Below, one piece after another: positions 16,961 through 25,027 of a DNA stretch of 48,212 bases (positions are counted from its first letter, which is position 1; each line of letters opens with the position of its first letter). The notes below the pieces were generated by a model, which was given only the letters and a program-made list of their open reading frames with translations, did not search any database and was not told where the DNA came from. The stretch is from Oscillospiraceae bacterium (GTDB lineage Bacteria > Bacillota > Clostridia > Oscillospirales > Acutalibacteraceae). The translations under genes and the position numbers were made by a program. The DNA lies in contig SVON01000012.1 of the NCBI GenBank assembly GCA_015066365.1, positions 1-48,212 on the forward strand. The letters run 5' to 3'.

Positions 16961-17800
16961 TTACTGAATGAGTTTGAGCAGTGCCTCGGCGCACTCCTCG
17001 GGGGTGAGCAACCCCTGGGGCAGGTCAACGCCCTGCTCCCGCAGAGCGGCGCACAGAGCGGTGGGCTGGGGCACGTCCAGACCGAGTGCCTGCAAACGGT
17101 CACCCTTTGCAAACACCTGGCGGGGGGTGCCGTCCAACACCACCACGCCCTCGTCCATCACCATCACCCGGTCAGCCAAAGCGGCCTCCTCCATATAGTG
17201 GGTGATGAGCACCACCGTCATTCCCTGCTCCCGGTTGAGCCGGCAGACGGTGTCCAGCACCTCTTGCCGCCCCTGGGGGTCCAGCATAGCGGTGGGTTCA
17301 TCCAACACCAGGCAATCCGGGTGCATGGCCAACACACCGGCGATGGCGACCCGCTGTTTCTGTCCGCCGGAAAGCTTGTGGGGGGAGTGATCCTTATAGG
17401 CGGTCATATCCACCGCCGCCAGAGCTTCGTCCACACGGGCACGGATCTCGGCAGGGGGCAGACCCAGATTCTCCGGGCCAAAGGCCACGTCCTCCTCTAC
17501 GATGGTGGACACCAACTGGTTGTCGGGGTTCTGGAGCACCATCCCCACCCGCCGGCGGATGGGATAGGTGTTTTGCTCGTGGGCGGTGTCCATCCCCTCC
17601 ACCAGCATACGTCCCCCGGTGGGGAGCAACAGCGCGTTAAAGTGCTTCGCCAAGGTGGACTTGCCGCACCCATTGTGACCCAACAGTGCCACAAAACTAC
17701 CTTTTTCGATTTCCATCTCCACGCCCCGGAGTACGATCTGGGGTGCTTCGTCTTCGTAAACGTAATCAAAGCGGATGCTTTCCGCTTTCAGCATGGGCAT
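16961..17800 (-). CDS. ecfA1: Energy-coupling factor transporter ATPase EcfA1
   Basis: Partner ATPase of EcfA2. Walker A GHNGCGKST, Q-loop LQNPDNQLV, signature LSGGQKQR, Walker B LVLDEPTAMLD. The start at 17800 is set by AAGGAGG eight bases upstream, giving 279 residues; an in-frame ATG at 17857 lacks a ribosome-binding site. First gene of the eight-gene operon running to 9611. No clear sigma-A promoter was found in the 200 bases upstream, though TTGACG is present near 17855. Confidence 0.95.
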   Translation of the reverse strand: MPMLKAESIRFDYVYEDEAPQIVLRGVEMEIEKGSFVALLGHNGCGKSTLAKHFNALLLPTGGRMLVEGMDTAHEQNTYPIRRRVGMVLQNPDNQLVSTIVEEDVAFGPENLGLPPAEIRARVDEALAAVDMTAYKDHSPHKLSGGQKQRVAIAGVLAMHPDCLVLDEPTAMLDPQGRQEVLDTVCRLNREQGMTVVLITHYMEEAALADRVMVMDEGVVVLDGTPRQVFAKGDRLQALGLDVPQPTALCAALREQGVDLPQGLLTPEECAEALLKLIQ

Positions 17801-17934
17801 TTCGTCCACCTCCTTGTTCGTTGAATGAGAGATGAGGAATGAACCTTCCTCCGTCAAGAGGATGGGTTTCCCTTATCGTAGTTTAGGCTAATCTTTCTTC
17901 CCATTTGTAAAACGAGAGTTTTTTCGTTCAGACA

Positions 17935-17968
17935 AGAAAAAAACGGAGTGAATACTGGCTGTATTCAC
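17935..17968 (-). terminator. Terminator after the methyltransferase gene
   Basis: Stem GTGAATAC/GTATTCAC (17948-17968), followed on the minus strand by TCCG and a T-rich run. A longer outer pairing AAAAACGGA/TCCGTTTTT with the gene end is possible. Confidence 0.7.
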
Positions 17969-18006
17969 GAGCATTTTGACGCCGTATGAGCGAAAAAGAT
18001 CCGTTT

Positions 18007-18870
18007 TTACTTGTGCCACAGGGCGGTGGCACCGCAGGGCAAGACCAAACCGGAGTTGGTCACCGGCAGACCGATCTCGTCGGCGGACAAGGTGCCGCCG
18101 ATGCGCTTCGGCAGCAGGGTGCCCAGCACGTACTGCATCACCGATGGAGAAAGGCCGGTGGTGTAGGAATTGATCAGGAAAAACAGCGGGTCGTCGGACA
18201 GCAGTTTCACGCACTCCGCTACCAGCGGATAGATCTGCTCCTCCAGCTTCCATACCTCGCCGCCGGGACCCCGACCATAGCTGGGCGGGTCCATCAGGAT
18301 GGCGTCGTAGGTGTTGCCCCGGCGCTGCTCCCGCTGCACGAATTTCAGGCAGTCGTCCACCAGCCAGCGCATGGGCTTATCCGCCAGACCGGAGGAAACG
18401 GCGTTCTCTTTGCCCCAGGCCACCATCCCCTTGGAGGCGTCCACGTGGGTGACGTGAGCGCCGGCGGCCACGCAGGCCAAGGTGGCGGCACCGGTATAGC
18501 CGAACAAATTCAGCACCCGGATGGGGCGATCTTCTTTTTGGATCAGCGACGCCATCAGATCCCAGTTCACCGCCTGCTCAGGAAACAGACCGGTGTGCTT
18601 AAAGCCCATAGGCTTCAGCGCAAACTTCAGATCGCCATAGGTGATCTGCCAGCTGTCCGGGATGGGGCGGTACCGCTCCCACTGACCGCCGCCGGTATTG
18701 GAGCGATGGTAGCGGGCATGAGCCTGCTTCCAGCGGGGATCCTTGCGGGGCGTGTCCCACAGGATCTGCGGGTCGGGGCGGATCAGGAGGATGTCCCCCC
18801 ACCGCTCCAGACGCTCCCCGCGGGAGGCGTCCAGCAATTCATAATCCTTCCATTGATCGGCTGCTCTCAT
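18007..18870 (-). CDS. Class I SAM-dependent rRNA-type methyltransferase
   Basis: A 287-residue methyltransferase of the RlmI/RlmK-like type (COG1092). The SAM-binding motif VLNLFGYTGAATL lies around residue 120, HVDASKGMV forms motif II, and the catalytic-type motif DPPSYGRG lies near 200. The N-terminal part lacks the PUA domain of RlmI. Substrate is probably rRNA, but the position is not known. Cotranscribed with ruvB, 15 bases upstream. Confidence 0.85.
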   Translation of the reverse strand: MRAADQWKDYELLDASRGERLERWGDILLIRPDPQILWDTPRKDPRWKQAHARYHRSNTGGGQWERYRPIPDSWQITYGDLKFALKPMGFKHTGLFPEQAVNWDLMASLIQKEDRPIRVLNLFGYTGAATLACVAAGAHVTHVDASKGMVAWGKENAVSSGLADKPMRWLVDDCLKFVQREQRRGNTYDAILMDPPSYGRGPGGEVWKLEEQIYPLVAECVKLLSDDPLFFLINSYTTGLSPSVMQYVLGTLLPKRIGGTLSADEIGLPVTNSGLVLPCGATALWHK

Positions 18871-18885
18871 AGCAAATCCTCTTTC

Positions 18886-19920
18886 TTAAAATGACATCTG
18901 ACCGTTCTGCCCCCTAGGCTCCAACCCTAAGTGCTCGTAAGCGGCGGGCATCACCACACGCCCCCGAGGGGTGCGGTTGATAAAGCCCAGCTGCATCAGA
19001 TACGGCTCGTATACGTCCTCGATGGTGATGGCCTCTTCGCCGGTGACCGCCGCCAGGGTATCCAGACCCACCGGGCCGCCATTGTAGTGGCGAATCATCG
19101 CCTCCAAAATCCGGCGGTCCACCAGGTCCAGACCCAAGTGGTCCACCTCCAGGCGATTCAGGGCGGTGTCGGCGGTAGCCTTGTCGATCACGCCGCCGTT
19201 CAGCACCGCGGCGAAATCCCGCACCCGCTTAAGCATCCGGTTGGCGATACGGGGGGTGCCGCGGGACCGGGTGGCAATCTCCAACGCACCCGCCGGGTCG
19301 ATGAATACGCCCAGGATCTGGGCGCTGCGGGTGACGATGCGGGACAATTCCTCCGGGGTGTACATCTCCAGCCGGGAGATGACCCCGAATCGGTCACGCA
19401 AGGGGGCGGACAGCTGACCCGCCCGGGTGGTGGCACCGATCAGCGTAAAATGCTGCAGCGGCAGGTGGATGGACAGGGCGCCCTGCCCCTTGCCCTGCAT
19501 AATGTCGATGGAGAAATCCTCCATCGCCGGGTACAAAATCTCTTCTACGGTGCGGGGCAGACGGTGGATCTCATCGATGAACAGCACGTCCCCCTCTTCC
19601 AGATTGGTGAGCATCGCCGCCAGGTCGCCGGGGCGCTCCAGCGCCGGACCGGAGGTAATGCGGATGTTGACCCCCAGCTCGTTGGCGATGATGGCCGCCA
19701 GGGTGGTCTTACCCAGGCCGGGAGGACCGTACAGCAGCACGTGGTCCAGGGACTCGTGACGCAGCTTGGCGGCGTCGATAAACACCGACAGATTCTCTTT
19801 CACCTTTTCCTGACCCACGTACTCACGCAGGGTACGGGGGCGCAGGGGGTTATCGCCGTCATCCTCCGGCAGATAATCGGTAGAAACCAGCCGGTTTTCC
19901 AGATCCATATCCCGTTCCAT
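18886..19920 (-). CDS. ruvB: Holliday junction branch migration DNA helicase RuvB
   Basis: Hexameric AAA+ motor that drives branch migration with RuvA. 344 residues, full length. Walker [10 protein letters not shown], Walker [10 protein letters not shown], sensor GATTRAG, and the C-terminal winged helix ending [13 protein letters not shown]. The ATG follows AGGAGGG. RuvA and RuvC are not adjacent, although ruvA-ruvB pairing is common in Firmicutes. The methyltransferase follows as the second gene of the unit. Confidence 0.97.
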   Translation of the reverse strand: MERDMDLENRLVSTDYLPEDDGDNPLRPRTLREYVGQEKVKENLSVFIDAAKLRHESLDHVLLYGPPGLGKTTLAAIIANELGVNIRITSGPALERPGDLAAMLTNLEEGDVLFIDEIHRLPRTVEEILYPAMEDFSIDIMQGKGQGALSIHLPLQHFTLIGATTRAGQLSAPLRDRFGVISRLEMYTPEELSRIVTRSAQILGVFIDPAGALEIATRSRGTPRIANRMLKRVRDFAAVLNGGVIDKATADTALNRLEVDHLGLDLVDRRILEAMIRHYNGGPVGLDTLAAVTGEEAITIEDVYEPYLMQLGFINRTPRGRVVMPAAYEHLGLEPRGQNGQMSF

Positions 19921-19978
19921 CCACGGTCCCTCCTCGCATTTTTGGGTATAATTATGGATTATACTTATAGATTATAGC

Positions 19979-20007
19979 ATTATACCATACTATAATTCAA
20001 AAAGAAA
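19979..20007 (-). promoter_or_regulatory. Likely ruvB promoter
   Basis: TATAAT (19979-19984) with a poor TTTCTT at 17 bp (20002-20007), in an AT-rich stretch; a second TATAAT lies at 19971-19976. Position is right, -35 is weak. Confidence 0.4.
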
Positions 20008-20053
20008 GAGAAAGTGTGAATTTTCTTTGGAAAAAATATGAAATTTTTGGGAT

Positions 20054-20087
20054 AAAAAACACCGGGCAGTCTGTTGACTGCCCGGTG
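20054..20087 (-). terminator. Terminator of the LysM/G5/M23 gene
   Basis: A perfect 12-bp stem CACCGGGCAGTC / GACTGCCCGGTG with a 4-base loop and six T's on the minus strand. Confidence 0.92.
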
Positions 20088-20097
20088 ATAACTGCTG

Positions 20098-21759
20098 CTA
20101 GGGTTTGACGTAATAGATGGGGTTCACCTTAACGCCGTTTTTGATGACCTCAAAATGCAGATGGGGGCCAAAGGAATAGCCGGTATTGCCGATGAGACCG
20201 ATGGTCTGACCCCGGGACACCGATTGTCCGGTGACCACCTTGACCGTCTGCAGATGGGCGTAAACGGTGATGAGACCGTTGCTGTGCCGGATCTTGACCA
20301 CGTTGCCGTAGCCGCCGTTCCAGCCGGTGGCGGCCTGGATCACCACGCCGCCATCCGCCGCCACCGCCGGCTTGCCCAGCACCCGCACGGGGCCGTTGGC
20401 AATATCCAGCGCCTTGTGGCCGGAAGAATACCCCCGGGACATATTGTGGCAGATGGGCACCGGCCACAGCATATTGCCGTGGGTGACACCGTCGCCGTAC
20501 TCGATCTGACCACCGTAACCGGGCCGCTTTTTGGTGCCCCGGTACACCACCTCGGTCACCGCTTTTTTGGTGACGGTGCGCTCAATCACCTTCGAGCTCT
20601 TCTCCACGCCGTCGATGACCACGATCTCCCGCACCTCGGTCTGCTTGCCGTTTTTGCCCTTGGTGGCGGTTTTGGTCTGATCCACGTACATATCGTCCCG
20701 ATACACGATCTGGGTCTTATAGTTCACCGTCACGTTTTTGTCGGTGATGGTCTTGACCACCTTCACCTGCAGAGCGTGCTGCTCTATCTGCACCTTGAGC
20801 TTGTCCCCCACGTTGATAAAGTCGGTGTTGGCGTATGGGGGGTTTAGCTTGCGCAGCTGCTTGGTGGTCATAGAGAATTTCTCCGCGATGGTGGAGAGCA
20901 CGTCCCCCTCCTTCACCGTATAGGTAATACCCTGGGTGGTTACCGCCGTCAGCCGGTTTTCCAGTTCCTCCCGGCTGAGCAGGGAGGAGGCGGGATACAA
21001 GCCGTTGGTCATCTTGACCTTTTGGGCAAATCCTACCTTAAGGTCTTTATCCTTGGTGCTGATGGCGTCGCTGTTCAGCGCCGCCTGCTTGACCCCCTCT
21101 TTTTTGATGGCGGTGAGCATCGCCTGCATCTCCTCGCCGGAGTCCATCGCCGCCACAAACTTGCCGTCCACGTACAGGCCGGTGGCCTCCACGATGTCCT
21201 TGGAGGTGCGGAGGATCTCGTCGCACACCTGCTCGGGGGTCAAAAGGGCCTTATGCCCCTGCATAGTCATGGTGAACACCGGGTGGGCCACCTGATAATC
21301 CGCCACCGCCACCACGCGCTCCTTGGCCAAAGCCACGCCCTGGGCGTACACCTCGGCGTTCTCTACCGCGCCGATGCTCTTGCCCTGATAGGTGACCTCC
21401 AGACAATAGTCAACGCCGGTCCAGGAGAGCAGGGTGACCGCCAATGCCACGGCACCCACCAGAGGGCCGAAAAAGCGACCCAGCATCTTCCATTCTTCCC
21501 GGGTGCTCTCAAAATAGCTCTGTCCCTTGGGTCGGTGATGGGGAAACAGCCACGCCACCCCCCGCATAAAGCGGTGGGCGGGATGCGCCACCCGGCGCAG
21601 CCACAGATAGCGCAGAGCCCGGCGAGGACGCTGGGTATGACGACCCACAAACCGTCTGCACCGGCGCAACAGCCGCATCGTCTGCAAACCTATCCCGTAA
21701 TGAAACCGATACAGCCCGGCAAACAAGCCCGGCTCTTTTTTCTGCTTCACAGCGTCCAC
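20098..21759 (-). CDS. M23 family metallopeptidase with LysM and G5 domains
   Basis: Envelope hydrolase of 553 residues. A basic N-terminal region (Arg-rich, about 1-90) precedes one membrane segment (about 95-115), so the protein is probably membrane-anchored. A LysM domain (YTVKEGDVLSTIAEKFS, about 308-352) and a G5-like domain (about 358-430) lead to a C-terminal M23 domain with zinc ligands in GHKALDIA and PHLHFEV. It would cleave peptidoglycan cross-bridges. A paralogue without LysM lies directly upstream (21940-23481); each gene has its own terminator, indicating tandem duplication with divergence. Confidence 0.92.
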   Translation of the reverse strand: MDAVKQKKEPGLFAGLYRFHYGIGLQTMRLLRRCRRFVGRHTQRPRRALRYLWLRRVAHPAHRFMRGVAWLFPHHRPKGQSYFESTREEWKMLGRFFGPLVGAVALAVTLLSWTGVDYCLEVTYQGKSIGAVENAEVYAQGVALAKERVVAVADYQVAHPVFTMTMQGHKALLTPEQVCDEILRTSKDIVEATGLYVDGKFVAAMDSGEEMQAMLTAIKKEGVKQAALNSDAISTKDKDLKVGFAQKVKMTNGLYPASSLLSREELENRLTAVTTQGITYTVKEGDVLSTIAEKFSMTTKQLRKLNPPYANTDFINVGDKLKVQIEQHALQVKVVKTITDKNVTVNYKTQIVYRDDMYVDQTKTATKGKNGKQTEVREIVVIDGVEKSSKVIERTVTKKAVTEVVYRGTKKRPGYGGQIEYGDGVTHGNMLWPVPICHNMSRGYSSGHKALDIANGPVRVLGKPAVAADGGVVIQAATGWNGGYGNVVKIRHSNGLITVYAHLQTVKVVTGQSVSRGQTIGLIGNTGYSFGPHLHFEVIKNGVKVNPIYYVKP

Positions 21760-21895
21760 TCCTTTCCCTTTTCTTCACGCGTGTTTGCCCGACGGCAATC
21801 ACACGCAACGGGACGATTATACACGATTTGTCCGAAAAAGGCAAGCCCCTACCGCCCCCTTTGCAGAAATTGGCGGTAATCTCACCCAAGAAAAG

Positions 21896-21924
21896 CAGCC
21901 GGGCAGAGTACTTCTGCCCGGCTG
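21896..21924 (-). terminator. Terminator of the second M23 gene
   Basis: A 12-bp stem CAGCCGGGCAGA / TCTGCCCGGCTG followed by CTTTTCTT on the minus strand. Confidence 0.88.
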
Positions 21925-21939
21925 TTTGGGTGTTCTGTT

Positions 21940-23481
21940 TTAGGGCTTTACGTAGAGCAACGGATCCACCTTGACGCCGTTCTTAATGACCTCAAAGTGC
22001 AGGTGAGGTCCGCTGGACCAACCGGTGCTGCCGATGAGACCCACCGTCTGCCCACGGGACACCTTTTGCCCCTTGACCACCTTGACTGCGCTCAGGTGGG
22101 AATAGGTGGTGACCAGACCGTTGCCGTGGTCAATGCGCACGTGATAGCCGTAGTCGTAATACCAGCCGGCGTGCACCACCGTGCCGCCGTCTGCCGCCAC
22201 CGCCGGGTGACCGTAGACCGGCACCGGGCCGTTGCAGATATCCAACGCCTTGTGCCCGGACTTAAAGCCCCGGGACATATTGTGGCAGATGGGCACCGGC
22301 CACAGCATATTGCCGTGGGCGACACCGTCACCCGGCTCCACCAGCATACCGTTCATCAAGACCCGCTTTTTGGTGCCCTTGTGCACCACCTTGGTCACCG
22401 CTTTTTTGGTGACGGTGCGTTTGACCACCTTGGTTTTGGTGCATTTGCCGTTGATCCAGGTCTCCTCGGTGACCACCTCTTGCTCACCGTCTTTCCCCTC
22501 GGTAATCACCTTGGTCTCATCGGTGTACATCGTGTCCTTGTACACCGTGTTGGTCTTAAACTTGATCACCTCGTCGGTGGTGACGGTTTTGATCACCTTG
22601 ACGGTCAGCGTGTCCAGCTTGCTCTCCAGCGTGGCGGCGTCGCACACCGCCTGAACGGGGTACAGACCGTCGGTCTTTTTAAGTTTCTGGACAAACTCCA
22701 CTTTTTTCACCTTTACCCGATCGGAGGCATCCTCTTGGGGCAGCTGATCCACCAGCTTTTGCCTCAGGGTCTTGAGCAGAGCGTCCATCTCCTCGCGGGA
22801 TTCCATCGCCGCCACAAATCTACCGTCTACGTATAGACCGGTGGCCTCGGCCAGGTCGTCCCGGGAGGCGCGCAGGATCTCGTCGCACACCTGCTCGGCG
22901 CTCATGGGGGCCCGACGCCCCTGAATGGTCATGGTGAATACCGGCACCGATACCTTAAAGTCGTTGTTGACGTTGATCACGCGCTCCTTCGCCATGGCGG
23001 CACCGGCCTCGTATACGTCGGCGTTGGCCACCACGCCCAAATCCTTGCCCTGATAGTTCACCGTCAGGTGATACTCCACACCGGCCCAGGTGCCCACAGT
23101 GGCGGTCAACGCCAGCACCGCCGCCACCGGGCCCAGAATCCGGCCCAACGAGGCCAGCTCGTCCCAATAATGGCGCAGGGCGCTGCGGCACAGCCGCAAA
23201 AAGCAGGGCACCACCGCCCAAAGATTCTTCTCCTTAGCGGTGCGCTTCATCAGCCGATAGGCGGGGCCCATCCGACCGCCCAAATTGCGCAGCTTACGGC
23301 GGAACCGGTGCGCGGGCAGCACCACCCGGCGCAGCCATAGATATCGGCAACGCCGCCGCAGAGGACGGCTGACCCGATACAGCCACCGTCCCAGCCGGTG
23401 GAACAAACGAGCGGTATGTAAGCCCAAGCCGTAATGATACTTATATAAAAATACCCACATTCCGGCAAACCAAGCGGCCAT
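21940..23481 (-). CDS. M23 family metallopeptidase with G5-like domain, paralogue
   Basis: A 513-residue protein with the same plan as the neighbour at 20098-21759: Arg-rich N terminus, a membrane helix (about residues 131-150), a shared region with the VNYQGKDLGVVANADVYEAG motif, a G5-like domain and a C-terminal M23 domain (GHKALDIC, PHLHFEV). The LysM module of the paralogue is missing; the region is shorter there. The two C-terminal domains share long identical stretches (MLWPVPICHNMSRG in both). Probably peptidoglycan remodelling. The ATG follows AAAGGGGG. Confidence 0.92.
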   Translation of the reverse strand: MAAWFAGMWVFLYKYHYGLGLHTARLFHRLGRWLYRVSRPLRRRCRYLWLRRVVLPAHRFRRKLRNLGGRMGPAYRLMKRTAKEKNLWAVVPCFLRLCRSALRHYWDELASLGRILGPVAAVLALTATVGTWAGVEYHLTVNYQGKDLGVVANADVYEAGAAMAKERVINVNNDFKVSVPVFTMTIQGRRAPMSAEQVCDEILRASRDDLAEATGLYVDGRFVAAMESREEMDALLKTLRQKLVDQLPQEDASDRVKVKKVEFVQKLKKTDGLYPVQAVCDAATLESKLDTLTVKVIKTVTTDEVIKFKTNTVYKDTMYTDETKVITEGKDGEQEVVTEETWINGKCTKTKVVKRTVTKKAVTKVVHKGTKKRVLMNGMLVEPGDGVAHGNMLWPVPICHNMSRGFKSGHKALDICNGPVPVYGHPAVAADGGTVVHAGWYYDYGYHVRIDHGNGLVTTYSHLSAVKVVKGQKVSRGQTVGLIGSTGWSSGPHLHFEVIKNGVKVDPLLYVKP

Positions 23482-23514
23482 ACGTCCGCCCCCTTTCTCT
23501 CAAAAAATTCCGAA

Positions 23515-23973
23515 TTATTCCGGATAGGTCAGTTGTTCTTCGGTATAGTGCTCCAGCACCGGCACCATCTTGGCGGCCCATTCGCGGGCCCCGGCCAGAT
23601 CGTGCTCTAACCAGTTGCCGCACTCCACCGCGCTGGCACCGGGGATCGCCCCCTCATAGCCGGCGGTGAAGGCCACCGCCTGCCGCATCAGATCGATGGC
23701 GGTGGCGTGGGACAGCCCCCGGGTGAGGAAATAAAACCCGGTGCGACACCCCATAGGGCCGAAGTAGATAATGCCGTCCTTGTGGGCGCTGTTACGCACA
23801 TAGGTGGCCACCAGATGCTCGATGGTGTGCATCGCATCGGTGGGCAGATAGGGGGGCGTATTGGGGCGGACAAACCGCAGGTCGTAGGTATAGACGTCCC
23901 CGTCCACCCGGGACAGATACATCCCCGGCACCAGGGTGTCGTGGTTGATGCAAAAGCTGGCAATCCGTTCCAT
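23515..23973 (-). CDS. luxS: S-ribosylhomocysteine lyase
   Basis: Cleaves S-ribosylhomocysteine to homocysteine and DPD, the autoinducer-2 precursor. 152 residues from ATG at 23973, chosen because the longer in-frame extension lacks family similarity and GAGAGG lies nine bases upstream. The metal-binding motif is H49-T-I-E-H53, the catalytic cysteine is C76 in GPMGCRTGF, and the third metal ligand is C118. It is preceded by a promoter, a strong terminator and a structured region. No mtnN/pfs homologue is adjacent. Confidence 0.96.
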   Translation of the reverse strand: MERIASFCINHDTLVPGMYLSRVDGDVYTYDLRFVRPNTPPYLPTDAMHTIEHLVATYVRNSAHKDGIIYFGPMGCRTGFYFLTRGLSHATAIDLMRQAVAFTAGYEGAIPGASAVECGNWLEHDLAGAREWAAKMVPVLEHYTEEQLTYPE

Positions 23974-24003
23974 CGCCACCATCCTCTCATACAAAATCAT
24001 CTT

Positions 24004-24032
24004 ATTATAACAGAAAAAAACAAAAAAATCAA
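24004..24032 (-). promoter_or_regulatory. luxS promoter (downstream of the leader terminator)
   Basis: TTGATT (24027-24032) and TATAAT (24004-24009) on the minus strand with a 17-bp spacer. Its -35 begins immediately after the terminator stem. Confidence 0.65.
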
Positions 24033-24065
24033 GCCACCCTGTTTTGACGGGCAAAACAGGGTGGC
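24033..24065 (-). terminator. Strong terminator upstream of luxS
   Basis: A 14-bp perfect stem GCCACCCTGTTTTG / CAAAACAGGGTGGC with a 5-base loop, then TTGATTTTTTT on the minus strand. Confidence 0.9.
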
Positions 24066-24089
24066 CTTGGAAAGATCGGACACAAACAA

Positions 24090-24195
24090 TCCGCTTGTAC
24101 TCCGGGATGAGCCATCGCCATCCCACCTAAAACGGGCGGTGCCGACCGGAGCGTCGGCTGTCACCGCCGCTCTGGACATAGAATGTGTAAGCGGA
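24090..24195 (-). ncRNA. Structured RNA (three-way junction) ahead of luxS, leader or sRNA candidate
   Basis: On the minus strand a closing stem TCCGCTT/AAGCGGA (24189-24195 with 24090-24096) encloses two arms: GGCGGT plus GCCGAC paired with their complements (24135-24168) and GGGATG/CATCCC (24104-24124). A TATAAT at 24201-24206 would start transcription at the first base of the closing stem, and the terminator at 24033-24065 follows, a riboswitch-like or sRNA-like order. The -35 is poor. It does not match any riboswitch consensus I can recall. Confidence 0.45.
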
Positions 24196-24229
24196 GAGAA
24201 ATTATAGGTGGGAAAATGTGGAAAACCGC

Positions 24230-24245
24230 CCGGGTATAAACCCGG
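24230..24245 (-). terminator. Weak hairpin after the lipoprotein gene
   Basis: Stem CCGGGT/ACCCGG with a 4-base loop, followed on the minus strand by GCGGTTTT. Short, so probably an inefficient terminator. Confidence 0.45.
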
Positions 24246-24258
24246 ACGTTTTCTGCCT

Positions 24259-24675
24259 TTAATATGCGGTAGCCGGACACCAGCCCGTACCATCTCTTCC
24301 GCAAACGGTAACACCGGTCCAAGCGTCTTTAATGTACCCTTCTGCCGAAATTTGGTCGCCCACGCTCAACACGCCAACAAGCGGATCGTCGTCGTCCACC
24401 CAGATGGTCCAACCGCCTTTCAAATCAAACACGTAATATTCAAAGTACGGCTTGGTATCGTTGTAATAATAAGGGCCGTCGATGCGTTCAATTTTGCCGC
24501 CAACACTGATAGGTTTCCCCATATAACGAGGCCGGTTATCGCAAATGTCCGATACGGTCACCTCTTCGCCCGCCACTTTGGCGGTACTTCCCGAATCGCC
24601 GCAGGCGCTCATACCCAGCGCCATCACCGTCACCAGCACCACCGCCATTAGCCTAACAAACCTTCTTTTCATCAT
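24259..24675 (-). CDS. Small lipoprotein with OB-fold-like domain
   Basis: A 138-residue lipoprotein: start at 24675 set by GAGGAGG; signal peptide with lipobox ending at C25 (GMSAC). The mature part (VSDICDNRPRYMGKPISVGG, later FDLKGGWTIWVDDDD and VGDQISAEGYI) resembles the OB-fold tRNA_anti-like lipoproteins, although that is only by pattern. It is transcribed divergently from an HTH regulator, and a dyad operator lies inside its promoter spacer, so it is likely repressed by that regulator. Confidence 0.8.
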   Translation of the reverse strand: MMKRRFVRLMAVVLVTVMALGMSACGDSGSTAKVAGEEVTVSDICDNRPRYMGKPISVGGKIERIDGPYYYNDTKPYFEYYVFDLKGGWTIWVDDDDPLVGVLSVGDQISAEGYIKDAWTGVTVCGRDGTGWCPATAY

Positions 24676-24712
24676 AAAAGCCTCCTCTTTTTCGTTCATT
24701 TCGGTCGATTTA

Positions 24713-24741
24713 ATTATACTCAATCTTTGAGTATATGTCAA
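24713..24741 (-). promoter_or_regulatory. Lipoprotein promoter with operator in the spacer
   Basis: TTGACA (24736-24741) and TATAAT (24713-24718) on the minus strand, spacer exactly 17 bp. Both hexamers are consensus. The spacer is nearly filled by the dyad at 24715-24735. Confidence 0.85.
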
Positions 24742-24759
24742 TACTCAATTTATGAGTAT
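24715..24759. promoter_or_regulatory. Tandem dyad operators between the lipoprotein and HTH genes
   Basis: Two related palindromes: TATACTCAAT-C-TTTGAGTATA (24715-24735) and ATACTCA-ATTTA-TGAGTAT (24741-24759), centres 25 bp apart. The first sits within the leftward promoter, the second between likely -35 and -10 elements of the rightward gene (TATGAT at 24762-24767). They are the obvious binding sites for the adjacent HTH protein. Confidence 0.75.
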
Positions 24760-24788
24760 GCTATGATAGTGGTGCTAGGAGGTGGCGT

Positions 24789-24992
24789 ATGAACTATCGA
24801 GAACGGATGCGGGCCTTGCGGGAGGATCGGGATCTGACCCAAGCGCAGGTGGCCAAGATCATCAATAAATCCCAACAAGGATATAATCATATTGAAACCG
24901 GTCGTGCCGAACTGAAAATTGAAGATTTGATCAAACTCTGTGCCTTTTATGAGGTTTCTGCGGATTACTTTATCGGCAGAACAGAAAAATAG
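24789..24992 (+). CDS. Small XRE-family HTH regulator
   Basis: A 67-residue single-domain repressor-type HTH: RERMRALREDRDLTQAQVAK, then NKSQQGYNHIETGRAELK recognition region and LIKLCAFYEVSADYFIGRT. This is the classic Cro/CI (HTH_3) pattern. The ATG follows AGGAGGTGG. It would control itself and the divergent lipoprotein through the tandem dyads. Same length as the HTH genes at 9363 and 26398 but different in sequence. Confidence 0.92.
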   Translation: MNYRERMRALREDRDLTQAQVAKIINKSQQGYNHIETGRAELKIEDLIKLCAFYEVSADYFIGRTEK

Positions 24993-25024
24993 CACCCAAT
25001 TCCGTTTTGTGGAATGGGTGCTAT
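24989..25024. terminator. Terminator after the HTH gene
   Basis: Stem AGCACCC..TTCC / GGAA..GGGTGCT with one bulge around a short loop; T-rich on both sides, so it may also stop leftward transcripts. Confidence 0.75.
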
Positions 25025-25027
25025 TTT

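Noticed and set aside
17888-18253. 121-residue minus-strand ORF
   Set aside because: Mostly a shifted frame of the methyltransferase gene plus its terminator.
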